Below the pieces are notes generated by a model. That model was not told the origin of the DNA. It ran no database searches and saw nothing but the letters and a program-made list of their open reading frames with translations. Below are positions 29,083 through 37,093 of a DNA stretch of 64,000 bases, piece by piece. The position numbers and the translations under genes were made by a program. Origin of the DNA: Planctomycetota bacterium (GTDB lineage: Bacteria > Planctomycetota > UBA1135 > GCA-002686595). The stretch covers positions 1-64,000 of the forward strand of contig JACKHV010000007.1 in assembly GCA_020638835.1 (NCBI GenBank), given 5' to 3'. The number at the start of each line of letters is the position of its first letter. Positions within the stretch are counted from its first letter, which is position 1.

Positions 29083-30186
29083 CTAGCGGTTCGGCACCAA
29101 CACGGCGCGCTTGTTCAGGCGATGGGCGTGGACGTCCTCCATCACGCGGCGGATGTCCTCGAGGGGGTGGACCTCGACGAAGGGCTTCAGCGCAACCTTG
29201 CCGTCGAGCACGAGCTGCAGCGCGCCGGCGTAGTTCTCCGGCAGGCAGCCCCAGTTGCCTTGCGCCGTCGCGTCGAAGGCCATCAGGTTCGAGAGGCGCA
29301 CGCTCACGCGGTCCATCGTGAAGCCGACGACCGAGAGGAAGGCGCCGTGGCAGAGCAGGTTCCAAGCGAGCTCCTGTCCGGGCGCGGTGCCCGAGCACTC
29401 GTAGATCCGCCAGCCGACCGCGGGGATGCCGTGCTGCTTCGCGTAGTCGCGCAGCTGCGCCTTGATCGCCTTCGCGTCGAGCTGAGACGCGTCGAGCGCG
29501 AGGTCGAGGCCGAACGGCTCGAGCGCCGCGAGCTTCTGCGCGTTGACGTCGATGCCGACGACCGTCGCGCCGAAGGCCTTCGCGATCTGCGCCGCGAAGC
29601 CCCCCACGCCGCCGAGCCCGATCACGATCGCGAAGTCGTTCTCCGCGAGTCCCGAGCGCAGCACGGCCTGGTAGGGCGTCGTCAGCGCGTCCGCGACGAC
29701 CGACAGCTCGGCGAGCGTGCAGTTCGACTTGCCGAGCGTCTTGCCTTCGAGCGCACCGGGCACGTCGACGTGACACAGACCGCGCGCCGGAACGATCAAG
29801 TGGCTCGCGAAGCCGCCCTGGATGTCGTTGCCCGGCATCACTTGTCGCGGACAGATCTGTCCGCGGCCGGCGCGGCACGACGCGCACTCGCCGCAGGGGG
29901 TCACCGCGGGCACGATCACCGCGCGCCCGAGCCACTCCTCCGCGCCGTCGCCGACCGCCACCACCTCGCCGGAGACTTCGTGACCGAGCGCGAGCGGCAG
30001 CTCGTGCTTCGGACGCACCCCGTCGTAGAGGTAACCGAGGTCCGTGTGGCACACGCCGCAGCCGACGACGCGCACGCACGCCTCGCCGGGTCCGGGTTCG
30101 AAGGGCACGTCCGCGACGCGCGCCAGCTCACCGGGGGCGCGCATCTCCCACCGATGGCCGGTGAGGGCGACTCGAGATCCGCTCAT
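29083..30186 (-). CDS. had: 6-Hydroxycyclohex-1-ene-1-carbonyl-CoA dehydrogenase
   Basis: This 367-aa zinc-type medium-chain dehydrogenase oxidises the hydroxy intermediate with NAD+. Catalytic zinc ligands are expected at Cys46 (GCGVCHTD) and His69-Glu70 (GHE). Structural zinc cysteines are at 98, 101, 104 and 112 (CGECASCRAGRGQIC). The NAD fold contains VIGLGGVGGFAAQ. Length agrees with Had (368 aa). It is the first gene of the operon and starts at an ATG at 30186, with the presumed promoter in the 220 bp upstream. A general alcohol dehydrogenase is the alternative, but position beside oah/dch/bcr supports Had. Confidence 0.92.
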   Translation of the reverse strand: MSGSRVALTGHRWEMRAPGELARVADVPFEPGPGEACVRVVGCGVCHTDLGYLYDGVRPKHELPLALGHEVSGEVVAVGDGAEEWLGRAVIVPAVTPCGECASCRAGRGQICPRQVMPGNDIQGGFASHLIVPARGLCHVDVPGALEGKTLGKSNCTLAELSVVADALTTPYQAVLRSGLAENDFAIVIGLGGVGGFAAQIAKAFGATVVGIDVNAQKLAALEPFGLDLALDASQLDAKAIKAQLRDYAKQHGIPAVGWRIYECSGTAPGQELAWNLLCHGAFLSVVGFTMDRVSVRLSNLMAFDATAQGNWGCLPENYAGALQLVLDGKVALKPFVEVHPLEDIRRVMEDVHAHRLNKRAVLVPNR

Positions 30187-30276
30187 GGAGGTCTCCGCTG
30201 GAGGGGGGCGGACCCCGCGGGCCCGCCGAAGGAACGAGCCCTAGAATTAGCAGACCTGCAGCTCCCGAGATAGCAC

Positions 30277-30319
30277 GATATTGCGCGCGATAAGGCAGGA
30301 TACTGCGCATACAGGCGCA
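30277..30319 (-). promoter_or_regulatory. Candidate operator region of the benzoyl-CoA operon
   Basis: Upstream of had are two direct copies of GATAYTGCGC (30277-30286 and 30299-30308), 22 bp apart, i.e. about two helical turns. The first overlaps a near-palindrome TATTGCGCGCGATA (30279-30292). The second overlaps a perfect TGCGC-N6-GCGCA inverted repeat (30304-30319). They look like a tandem operator for a dimeric regulator. They do not match the TGCA-N6-TGCA pattern known for BzdR/BoxR. No regulator gene lies inside the operon. Confidence 0.5.
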
Positions 30320-30410
30320 ACCCCTTACCTCCCGGCGGGTTGCGGCGACCCCACGGCCGGCACCCGCGTCCCGCTTTCAGGACCCGAGCCTCCCGAGATC
30401 TCCCTCCGGA

Positions 30411-31478
30411 TCAGCCCAGCGGGTGGCAGGACTGCGTCTTGAAGACGAGCTGCACCGGGCCGTCCTTCACGAGACCCAGCTCGCGCTGCGCCCCGACGGT
30501 CAGGCTGGCGCGCAGGAGCGGACCCTCGGCGCCGCTCGGCCCGAGGCAACGCGCGGACAGCAACACGTCCTGTCCGTCGGCGTCGAGCCGCTCGACGCGC
30601 GCGCGGAGTCGGTTGCGCGCCGAAAGGCCGACCGGTTCCTCGAGCGCGAGCAGGATGTCGTCGGCGCGCAGGCCGAAGAGCGCCTGCGTCCCGCGACGCG
30701 CGCCGCGCGAGGGGACTTCGACGCGCACTCCCCCCTCGAGCACGAGGTGCGCGCGCCCTTCCGCATCGAGCTCGAGCTCGCCGCGCAGCAAGTTCTCGAA
30801 GTCCATGCCCGCGCGCTCCGACGCGCCGAGCACGGCGGCGGGGTTGCCGCGCGCGACGAGCTTGCCCGACTCGACGACGACGACCTCCGAACAGATCGCC
30901 TGCACTTCGGTCGGATCGTGCGAGACGAAGATCAGCGGGACGTCGAAGGCTTCCGTCGCGCGCACGAGGTACGGGAGGATGCGACGGCGCAGCGGGCGGT
31001 CGAGCGCGCCGAGCGGTTCGTCGAGCAACAGCAGGTCGGGGTTCGACGCGAGCGCGCGACCGAGTGCGACGCGCTGCCGCTCGCCGCCGGAGCAGGTCGA
31101 CACGTCGCGCGAGAGGAGCGGGCCGAGTTCCAGCACCTCGATCGCCGTCGCCAGGGCGTCGGCGGGCACGCCGCGTCCGAGGTCGGCGGCGCGCAGGTTG
31201 CGCTCGACGGTCCAGTGCGGGAACAGCAGGCCGTCCTGGGGGACGTAGCCGACGCCGCGCACGCGCGGATCGAGCGCGACGCCGGACGCGGAGTCGTAGA
31301 GCACGCGCCCCGCCACCTCGACGCGGCCGCGGGACGGCGTCCGCCAACCCGCGATGCACTCGAGCAGGCTGGTCTTTCCGGCGCCGGACGGGCCGAACAC
31401 GCCGATCGCGCGCGCTTCGGTCTCGAAGCTCACTTGCAGCTCGAAGGCGTCGAGCGCGAGGACGACGTCGCAGATCAC
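30411..31478 (-). CDS. modC: Molybdate ABC importer ATPase ModC
   Basis: This 355-aa ATPase starts at a GTG overlapping the modB stop. Walker A GPSGAGKTS is near residue 29, the signature is CSGGERQRVALGRALAS and Walker B is LLLLDEPLGALD. A C-terminal extension of about 130 residues with a mop/TOBE-like segment (SARNRLRARVERLDADGQDV) is characteristic of ModC. It supplies ATP-driven uptake through ModB of molybdate captured by ModA. It is the last gene of modABC and lies tail-on toward the had promoter region. Confidence 0.9.
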   Translation of the reverse strand: MICDVVLALDAFELQVSFETEARAIGVFGPSGAGKTSLLECIAGWRTPSRGRVEVAGRVLYDSASGVALDPRVRGVGYVPQDGLLFPHWTVERNLRAADLGRGVPADALATAIEVLELGPLLSRDVSTCSGGERQRVALGRALASNPDLLLLDEPLGALDRPLRRRILPYLVRATEAFDVPLIFVSHDPTEVQAICSEVVVVESGKLVARGNPAAVLGASERAGMDFENLLRGELELDAEGRAHLVLEGGVRVEVPSRGARRGTQALFGLRADDILLALEEPVGLSARNRLRARVERLDADGQDVLLSARCLGPSGAEGPLLRASLTVGAQRELGLVKDGPVQLVFKTQSCHPLG

Positions 31479-32140
31479 CGCGAAGCCCTCCCCCCGCGTG
31501 TCAGCCGATTCGCCGCGAAGAGCAGCACGAACGCGAGCAAGGCCGTCAGTCCGACGAGCGTCACGGCGCGCGACTCCTGACCGAGCTGGATGTCCTCCCA
31601 GAGCAGCAGCGACATGGTCTGCGTCTCGCCGGGCAGGTTACCCGCCACGAGCAGCGTCGCGCCGAACTCGCCGAGCGCCCGCCCGAAGCCCAGCACCGCC
31701 GCCGCGATCAGGCCCCGGCGCGCGAGCGGCAGGCTGATGCGCGTCCAGACCGCGAAGCGCGAGAGTCCGAGGCTCGCGCCCATGCGCTCGAGGCGCGGGT
31801 CGACCTCTTCGAAGGCCGTGCGTGCGCCGCGCAGCACGAGCGGGAAGGCCATCACCGCCGACGCGATCACCGCACCCTGCCACGTCAGCAAGAGGTCGAG
31901 GCCGAGGCCGCGACGCCCGAGCGGACCGTCGACGCCGAGCAGCGCGAGCAGCAGGAAGCCGACGGCGGTCGGCGGCAGCACCAGCGGCAGCGCGCAGAGG
32001 GTCTCGACCACGCTGCGCCCGCGCGAGCTTCCGCGCGCCAGCCAACGCGCGATGGCGAGCGCCGGCACGATGCAGGCGATCGTCGCGCAGGTCGCGACCT
32101 TCACGCTGATCCAGAGTGCGCTGAGAACGGCGGCGTCCAT
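31475..32140 (-). CDS. modB: Molybdate ABC importer permease ModB
   Basis: This 221-aa permease with about five to six TM helices starts MDAAVLSALWISVKVATCAT. It contains VLRGARTAFEEVDPRLERMGASLG and FGRALGEFGATLLVAGNLPG; FGRALGEFGATLLVAGN is a ModB fingerprint. The gene begins 2 bp after the modA stop and overlaps modC at its 3' end. Tungstate transport is a possible alternative substrate that sequence alone does not exclude. Confidence 0.92.
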   Translation of the reverse strand: MDAAVLSALWISVKVATCATIACIVPALAIARWLARGSSRGRSVVETLCALPLVLPPTAVGFLLLALLGVDGPLGRRGLGLDLLLTWQGAVIASAVMAFPLVLRGARTAFEEVDPRLERMGASLGLSRFAVWTRISLPLARRGLIAAAVLGFGRALGEFGATLLVAGNLPGETQTMSLLLWEDIQLGQESRAVTLVGLTALLAFVLLFAANRLTRGGRASR

Positions 32141-32142
32141 CG

Positions 32143-32913
32143 TCAGTCGACGTGCGCGGGAAGCAGTCCGTGCCGCTCGAAGATCGCGCGCCCCTCGTCG
32201 CTCGTGCAGAACTCGAGGAAGGCCCGCGCCTCTTCCACGTCCGGGGCGTCCACCAGCACGACGCCAGCGTACTCGATGGCCGGCAGCTCGGACGAGGGCA
32301 CGCGATGGACGACCCGGAGCTCCGGCGCGGCGGACAGGTCGCTCGCGTAGACGATCCCGTACTCGCACGCGCCGCTCTGCACGGCGGCGAGGGCCGCGCG
32401 CACGTTCGCGGCGCGCGAGAGCTTGCCCTCGAGCGCGTTCAAGAGGCCGATGCGGCGCAACCACGCCGCGGCGTAACGGCCCGCGGGCACGAGCTCGGTG
32501 TGCGCGACGGCGACGTGGTCCGCGCGCACGAGCTGCGCAAGGTCGAAGTCGGGGCGCGGCTCGAGCGCGACGACCACCAGCGAGTTCGAACAGAGCGCGC
32601 GGCGCGTTCCGGGCACGACGAGGCCGTCCGCTTCGAGCCCGTCGAGTTCCTGCGCGCCCGCGGAGAGGAAGACGTCCGTCTTGCGTGCGGCGCGCACTTG
32701 TCGCGCCAGCTCGCCGGAGCCCGCCAGGTTCACGCGCGGGAGCGGCTTGCCCGTGCGCTCGGCGTGCAGGCGCGCGAGCTCGCTCGTGACCTCGCGCAGG
32801 CTCGCGGCTGCGTCGACCCGCAGCGGACCGTCCGAGTTCGCGCCGCACGCCGCGAGGCAGGCAGCGAACAGCGCTCCGACGAGGAGCGCGAGCGGACCGG
32901 GACGCGTGCGCAT
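32143..32913 (-). CDS. modA: Molybdate-binding lipoprotein ModA
   Basis: This 256-aa periplasmic binding protein has a lipoprotein signal (lipobox LAAC, Cys22). The opening is DAAASLREVTSELARLH, followed by VNLAGSGELARQV and DVFLSAGAQ; these loops make the Ser-rich oxyanion pocket of ModA. The C-terminus FLEFCTSDEGRAIFERHGL is typical. It is the first gene of modABC, divergent from the sulfatase-like gene 61 bp away. Molybdate is the likely ligand. Molybdenum enzymes such as nitrate reductase or 4-hydroxybenzoyl-CoA reductase would be the consumers (inference). Confidence 0.9.
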   Translation of the reverse strand: MRTRPGPLALLVGALFAACLAACGANSDGPLRVDAAASLREVTSELARLHAERTGKPLPRVNLAGSGELARQVRAARKTDVFLSAGAQELDGLEADGLVVPGTRRALCSNSLVVVALEPRPDFDLAQLVRADHVAVAHTELVPAGRYAAAWLRRIGLLNALEGKLSRAANVRAALAAVQSGACEYGIVYASDLSAAPELRVVHRVPSSELPAIEYAGVVLVDAPDVEEARAFLEFCTSDEGRAIFERHGLLPAHVD

Positions 32914-32974
32914 GGCGCGCGGAGTCTACCCGAGCCCGCGGGATCGACCGACCCGGATCGGATAGGATCTCCGG

Positions 32975-34453
32975 ATGTCCGCCCTTCGCGTCCGCTCCCG
33001 CCTCGCGTGCCTCGCACTGCTGCTCGGTGGGCTGCTCGCGACCTGCTCGCGCCCCGCGGCGGACGTCCCGCCCGACCTCTACCTGATCGTCGTCGATACG
33101 CTGCGCGCGGACCGTCTCGGGTGCTACGGGCACGAGCTCCCGACCTCGCCCTTCCTCGACGAGTTGGCGGCCGAAGGGACGGTCTTCCTCGACAACACCT
33201 CGCAGTCGTCGTGGACGAAGCCCTCGATGGTCTCGCTGATGTCCGGGACTTACGTCACGAGCTTCCGTGATGTGATGCCGGATGACGTGCCCAGCCTCGC
33301 GCAGACCTTCCAGCAGGCCGGCTACCACACCATCGGGGTCGTCGCGAACGTGTTGCTCTCGCCGAAGCTCGGCTTCGACCGGGGGTTCGACTACTACGAC
33401 GCGCGGGAGAACACCGAGGAAGAGCTCGCGGACCTGGAGGCGCGCGGCATCATCGTCACGCCCTGCCGCGAGATCGAGGCGATGCGCGCGGAGCTCGATC
33501 GCCTCCTGGACGAGGAGTTCGCGCGGCGCGACGCGGGGGCGCATCGGCCGATCTTCGCCTATCTGCACCCCATGGAGCCGCACGATCCGTACGAGGATCA
33601 TCCGCGGTTCGCGGAGGCGCTTCCGCTCGAGGGTGTCCCGACGCGCCTGCCGAGCGAGTGGCACCGCGCGGAGGTCGAGTCGCTCTCCCGGTCCCCCGAG
33701 TCGGCGGAGTCGAAGGACGAGTGGCGCATCATGAACGCGCACCGCGGATTCTACGAACGCGAGGTGCGCGCGACGGACGAGGCGCTGCGCGTCTTCTTCG
33801 ACCGCTTGCGCGCGGCGGGGCGCCTCGACAACGCGGTGATCGCCGTCGTCTCGGACCACGGCGAAGGCTTGTACGAACCGCTCGCCATGTTGCGCCCCGC
33901 GGCGCGCGACAAGGCGCCGCTGGTGCGCGTGTTCCAGCAAGGGCACGGGCGCAACCTGAACGCTTGCCTGGTCCGCACCCCCTTCCTGCTGCACGGCGCC
34001 GGCGTGCCGAAGGGCGTGCGCGTCGACGACCCGGTCGAGAACGTGGACCTCTACCCCACGCTCGTCGCGCTCTGCGGGATCGAGCCGACCGGCACGACGC
34101 AGGGCCGCAGCCTCGTCGACCTGATGCATGGATCGGCGGACGAATGGAAGCGCGACCTGCACTCGTTCACGCTCTTCGCGACGAGCATCCGCGAACGCTC
34201 GACGGGCTTGAAGCTGACGCTGGTCTCGCACGCCGGCCGCAAGCTCTCCGCCGTTCCGGGGCTCTACGACACCGTCGCGGACCCCGACGAACGCGTGAAC
34301 CTCTACGACGAGCGTCCCGACGACGTCGCCCGGCTGCAGCAGAAGATCGAGCTGTGGCAGGCCGCCTTCCCGATGGAGAGCAGCGACCCGGCGAGCGCCG
34401 ACCCGGAGCAGCTGCGCCACATGCGCGCCCTGGGTTACATCGGCAACGACTGA
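32975..34453 (+). CDS. Sulfatase-like (alkaline phosphatase superfamily) lipoprotein with Thr in the nucleophile position
   Basis: This 492-aa exported lipoprotein has its lipobox around LATC (Cys24). The metal site begins at Asp41 in VVDTLRADRLGCYG. Where arylsulfatases have C/S-x-P-x-R, this protein has SSWTKPSMVSLMSG with Thr81 aligned to the nucleophile, so it should not need formylglycine and may act as a phospho- or phosphonate-type hydrolase or transferase (inference). The second metal motif SDHGE is intact, followed by a loop and GHGRNLNACLVRTPFLLHG. The C-terminus ends in MRALGYI, as in many such proteins. Substrate unknown. Confidence 0.82.
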   Translation: MSALRVRSRLACLALLLGGLLATCSRPAADVPPDLYLIVVDTLRADRLGCYGHELPTSPFLDELAAEGTVFLDNTSQSSWTKPSMVSLMSGTYVTSFRDVMPDDVPSLAQTFQQAGYHTIGVVANVLLSPKLGFDRGFDYYDARENTEEELADLEARGIIVTPCREIEAMRAELDRLLDEEFARRDAGAHRPIFAYLHPMEPHDPYEDHPRFAEALPLEGVPTRLPSEWHRAEVESLSRSPESAESKDEWRIMNAHRGFYEREVRATDEALRVFFDRLRAAGRLDNAVIAVVSDHGEGLYEPLAMLRPAARDKAPLVRVFQQGHGRNLNACLVRTPFLLHGAGVPKGVRVDDPVENVDLYPTLVALCGIEPTGTTQGRSLVDLMHGSADEWKRDLHSFTLFATSIRERSTGLKLTLVSHAGRKLSAVPGLYDTVADPDERVNLYDERPDDVARLQQKIELWQAAFPMESSDPASADPEQLRHMRALGYIGND

Positions 34454-34470
34454 CGCCGCCGCGCTCGGCG

Positions 34471-34530
34471 CCGACCGACGCTCAGTTGCCGACCGACGCT
34501 CAGTTGCCGACCAACGCTCAGTTGCCGACC
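34471..34530. repeat. 18-bp tandem repeat made from the 3' end of ychF
   Basis: Three head-to-tail units of CCGACCGACGCTCAGTTG (34471-34488, 34489-34506, and 34507-34524 with one A for G) lie next to a partial fourth start. Read on the minus strand each unit contains the last codons and the TGA of ychF, so the gene's end has been copied twice beyond its real stop. Slippage during replication is the likely origin. Confidence 0.9.
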
Positions 34531-35612
34531 AAGAAGTGCGCGACGTCGCTCTCGCGCATCTTGTAGTCGCGGCCCTCGACGCGCAGCTTGCCCGCCGCCT
34601 TGATCGCCGCTTCGGTCTTGTAGACGACGAGGTCGTCCACCGAGTAGACCTCGGCGCGGATGTAGCCCTTCTCGAAGTCGGTGTGGATCACACCGGCGGC
34701 CTTGGGACCCGTGTCGCCCTTGTGGATCGTCCAGGCGCGGATCTCCTTCGGACCGGCGGTGAAGAAGGTCTGCAGGCCGAGCAGGGAGTACGCCTTGCGG
34801 ATCAGGCGGTGCAGGCCGGGTTCCGAGAGGCCGAGGTCGGCGAGGAACTCGCCGCGATCCGCGGGATCCATGCTCATCAACTCGCCCTCGATGTCGCCGC
34901 ACAGCGCGACGACCTCGCAGCCGGTCGACTCGGCGTAGTCGCGCACGGCGGCGACTTCGGGGCTCTCGCCGTCCATGTCGTCGTCGCCGACGTTCGCGAC
35001 GAACAGCACCGGCTTCATCGTCAGCAGGAAGAGCGGCTTCAGCAGCGCGCGCTCGGAGTCCTTCCACTCGACGGTGCGCAGCAGCGTGCCCGCCTCGAGC
35101 AGTTCCTTCGCGCGCTCGAAGACGGCCTTCTGCGCGAGCGATTCCTTGTCGCCCGAGCGCGCCTTCTTCGACACGCGCTCGATGTTTCGCCCGAGCGTCT
35201 CGAGGTCGGCGAGCCCGAGCTCGAGCTCGATCACCTCGATGTCCTTCTTCGGGTCGACCTCGCCGTGCACGTGGACGACGTCGCCCTTCTTGAAGCAGCG
35301 CACGACGTGCATGACGGCGTCGACTTCCTTGATGTTCGCGAGGAACTTGTTGCCGAGGCCCTCGCCCTGCGACGCCCCCGCCACCAGGCCCGCGATGTCG
35401 ACGATCTTCAGCGCGGCCGGGATGATCTTCTGCGACTCGATGTGCACACGGATGATCTCGAGGCGCTCGTCCGGCACGTCGACGATGCCGATGTTCGGCT
35501 CGATCGTGCAGAAGGGATAGTTCGCGCTCTCCGCCCCGGCGGCGGTGATCGCGTTGAAGATGGTGGACTTGCCGACGTTGGGGAGGCCGACGATGCCGCA
35601 GGCGACGCTCAT
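34518..35612 (-). CDS. ychF: Redox-regulated ATPase YchF (Ola1 family)
   Basis: This 364-aa Obg-family P-loop protein hydrolyses ATP rather than GTP and associates with ribosomes. The G1 loop GLPNVGKST is at residues 9-17. DIAGLVAGASQGEGLGNKFL is the switch region, and VANVGDD replaces the GTP-specific NKxD. The C-terminal TGS-like domain (RAWTIHKGDTGPKAAGVIHT) ends in DYKMRESDVAHFLVGN. Length is the family standard (363 aa). The ATG at 35612 begins exactly at the family N-terminus. Its terminal codons are reused in the tandem repeat downstream. Confidence 0.96.
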   Translation of the reverse strand: MSVACGIVGLPNVGKSTIFNAITAAGAESANYPFCTIEPNIGIVDVPDERLEIIRVHIESQKIIPAALKIVDIAGLVAGASQGEGLGNKFLANIKEVDAVMHVVRCFKKGDVVHVHGEVDPKKDIEVIELELGLADLETLGRNIERVSKKARSGDKESLAQKAVFERAKELLEAGTLLRTVEWKDSERALLKPLFLLTMKPVLFVANVGDDDMDGESPEVAAVRDYAESTGCEVVALCGDIEGELMSMDPADRGEFLADLGLSEPGLHRLIRKAYSLLGLQTFFTAGPKEIRAWTIHKGDTGPKAAGVIHTDFEKGYIRAEVYSVDDLVVYKTEAAIKAAGKLRVEGRDYKMRESDVAHFLVGN

Positions 35613-35659
35613 GGAAGTGGACGGGTAGAGGGCTTTCCGAGGATTCGGGGCCGAACATT

Positions 35660-36691
35660 CTATCCGGAGCGCCGCGCCGGCGGTGCCCCGACCGGCGTCG
35701 AATCGGACGAGCTGCCCGGCGCGCGCTCGCCCCTGGTGTGGACCTCGACGGTCACGTGCACCAGGTCGGCGCGCTGCGGGACGAGGAGCTTGTAGTCGTC
35801 CGATGTCCGCGGCTCGGTCGCGGTGATCGAGACGATCACGGAGTAGATCCCGGGCCCCACCGACCAGACGTGCAGGTCCGTCACGCACGCGTCGGACCCC
35901 GCCTCCAGGCCCGCGCGGATCTCCTCGCGCAGCGCGAGCGGCGCCTGGTGGTCGAGCAGCACGTCGCTGGTGGCTCGCAGCAGGCCGACGGACCAGCGCG
36001 CGACGAGCAACGCCCCGACGATGCCCATCGCGGGGTCCATCCAGGCGAGCCCGAGATACTTGCCCGCGAGCAGCGCGAAGATGGCGAGCAGGGAGGTCAG
36101 CGCGTCGGCCAGGACGTGCAGGTAGGCCGAGCGCAGGTTGTGGTCGTGGCCGTGGTGGTGATGACCGTGATGGTGGTCGTCGTGGTGCCCGTGATCGTGA
36201 TCATGGTCGTGCTCGTGCGCCTCGTCGTGGCCCGCACCTTCCGCGTGACCGTGCCCCAGCAGGAAGACGGAGACGCCGTTGACGACCAGCCCCACCACCG
36301 ACACGCCGATCGCCTGGTCGAAGGCGATGCCCACCGGCGAGACGAGCCGCACCACGCTCTCCCACGCCATGATCAGCGCGAAGAGCGCGAGCAGCACCGC
36401 CCCCGAGAAGCCGCCGAGCGCGTTCACCTTGCCCGCGCCGAAGCTGAAGCGTTCGTCGTCCGCGTGGCGGCGGGCGTAGACGTAGGCGAAGGCGGTGATC
36501 GTGAGCGCCGCCGCGTGCGAGGCCATGTGCAGGCCGTCCGCCAGCAGCGCCATCGAGCCGTAGGCGATCCCCGCCCCGACCTCGACGACCATCATCGCGG
36601 CAGTCAGCGCGATGACGAGCATCGTGCGCGACTCGCCGGGACGCTTCACGTCCTGGCCGAAGGTGTGATCGTGTCGTCGGTCGTTCGACAC
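35660..36691 (-). CDS. Cation diffusion facilitator, DmeF-like (Co/Ni/Zn efflux)
   Basis: This 343-aa, six-TM metal/proton antiporter of the inner membrane starts at a GTG 2 bp after the ridA stop, giving VSNDRRHDHTFGQDVK. TM2 carries ALLADGLHMASHAAALT, the HxxxH variant seen in DmeF-type transporters, and TM5 has HVLADALTS. Between TM4 and TM5 lies a long cytoplasmic loop very rich in His and Asp (residues about 155-195), a metal buffer or sensor. A soluble C-terminal domain of about 90 residues follows. Cobalt or nickel is suggested by the TM2 motif; zinc is the alternative. Confidence 0.88.
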   Translation of the reverse strand: MSNDRRHDHTFGQDVKRPGESRTMLVIALTAAMMVVEVGAGIAYGSMALLADGLHMASHAAALTITAFAYVYARRHADDERFSFGAGKVNALGGFSGAVLLALFALIMAWESVVRLVSPVGIAFDQAIGVSVVGLVVNGVSVFLLGHGHAEGAGHDEAHEHDHDHDHGHHDDHHHGHHHHGHDHNLRSAYLHVLADALTSLLAIFALLAGKYLGLAWMDPAMGIVGALLVARWSVGLLRATSDVLLDHQAPLALREEIRAGLEAGSDACVTDLHVWSVGPGIYSVIVSITATEPRTSDDYKLLVPQRADLVHVTVEVHTRGERAPGSSSDSTPVGAPPARRSG

Positions 36692-36693
36692 GT

Positions 36694-37083
36694 TCAGTCG
36701 CAGAGCGCGACGCAGTCGATCTCGACGAGCACGTCCTTCGGCAAGCGCGCGACTTCGACGCACGCCCGGGCGGGCGGTTCCAGGCCCTCGAAGGCGCGCG
36801 CGTAGACCGCGTTGACCGCGTCGAAGTCGCGCAGGTCCTTCAGGAACACCTGGCACTTCAGCACGCGGTCGAATCCGGAGCCCGCGGCCTCGAGCACGGC
36901 CTTCAGGTTCGCGAGCACGCGCTCCGCCTGCGCCGCGACGTCGCCGTCGATCAGCTTGCCGGTCGCCGGGTCGATCGGGATCTGGCCCGAGCAGTGCACG
37001 AGCCCGCCCCCCACCACGGCTTGCGAGTAGGGTCCGATGGCGGCGGGGGCGCCTTGGGTGGAGACGATGCGGCGGGTGGTCAT
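36694..37083 (-). CDS. ridA: RidA family enamine/imine deaminase
   Basis: This 129-aa cytoplasmic protein (trimer in the family) hydrolyses reactive 2-aminoacrylate and related enamines from PLP enzymes. Family segments are AIGPYSQAVVGGGLVHCSGQ near residues 15-34, and ARACVEVARLPKDVLVEIDCVA with the substrate-binding arginine. Length and ends are standard. It is 10 bp after coaD and directly before the metal-efflux gene, in a three-gene minus-strand group. Other YjgF/YER057c members with different substrates exist, so exact specificity is open. Confidence 0.92.
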   Translation of the reverse strand: MTTRRIVSTQGAPAAIGPYSQAVVGGGLVHCSGQIPIDPATGKLIDGDVAAQAERVLANLKAVLEAAGSGFDRVLKCQVFLKDLRDFDAVNAVYARAFEGLEPPARACVEVARLPKDVLVEIDCVALCD

Positions 37084-37093
37084 CGGTCGTGCG

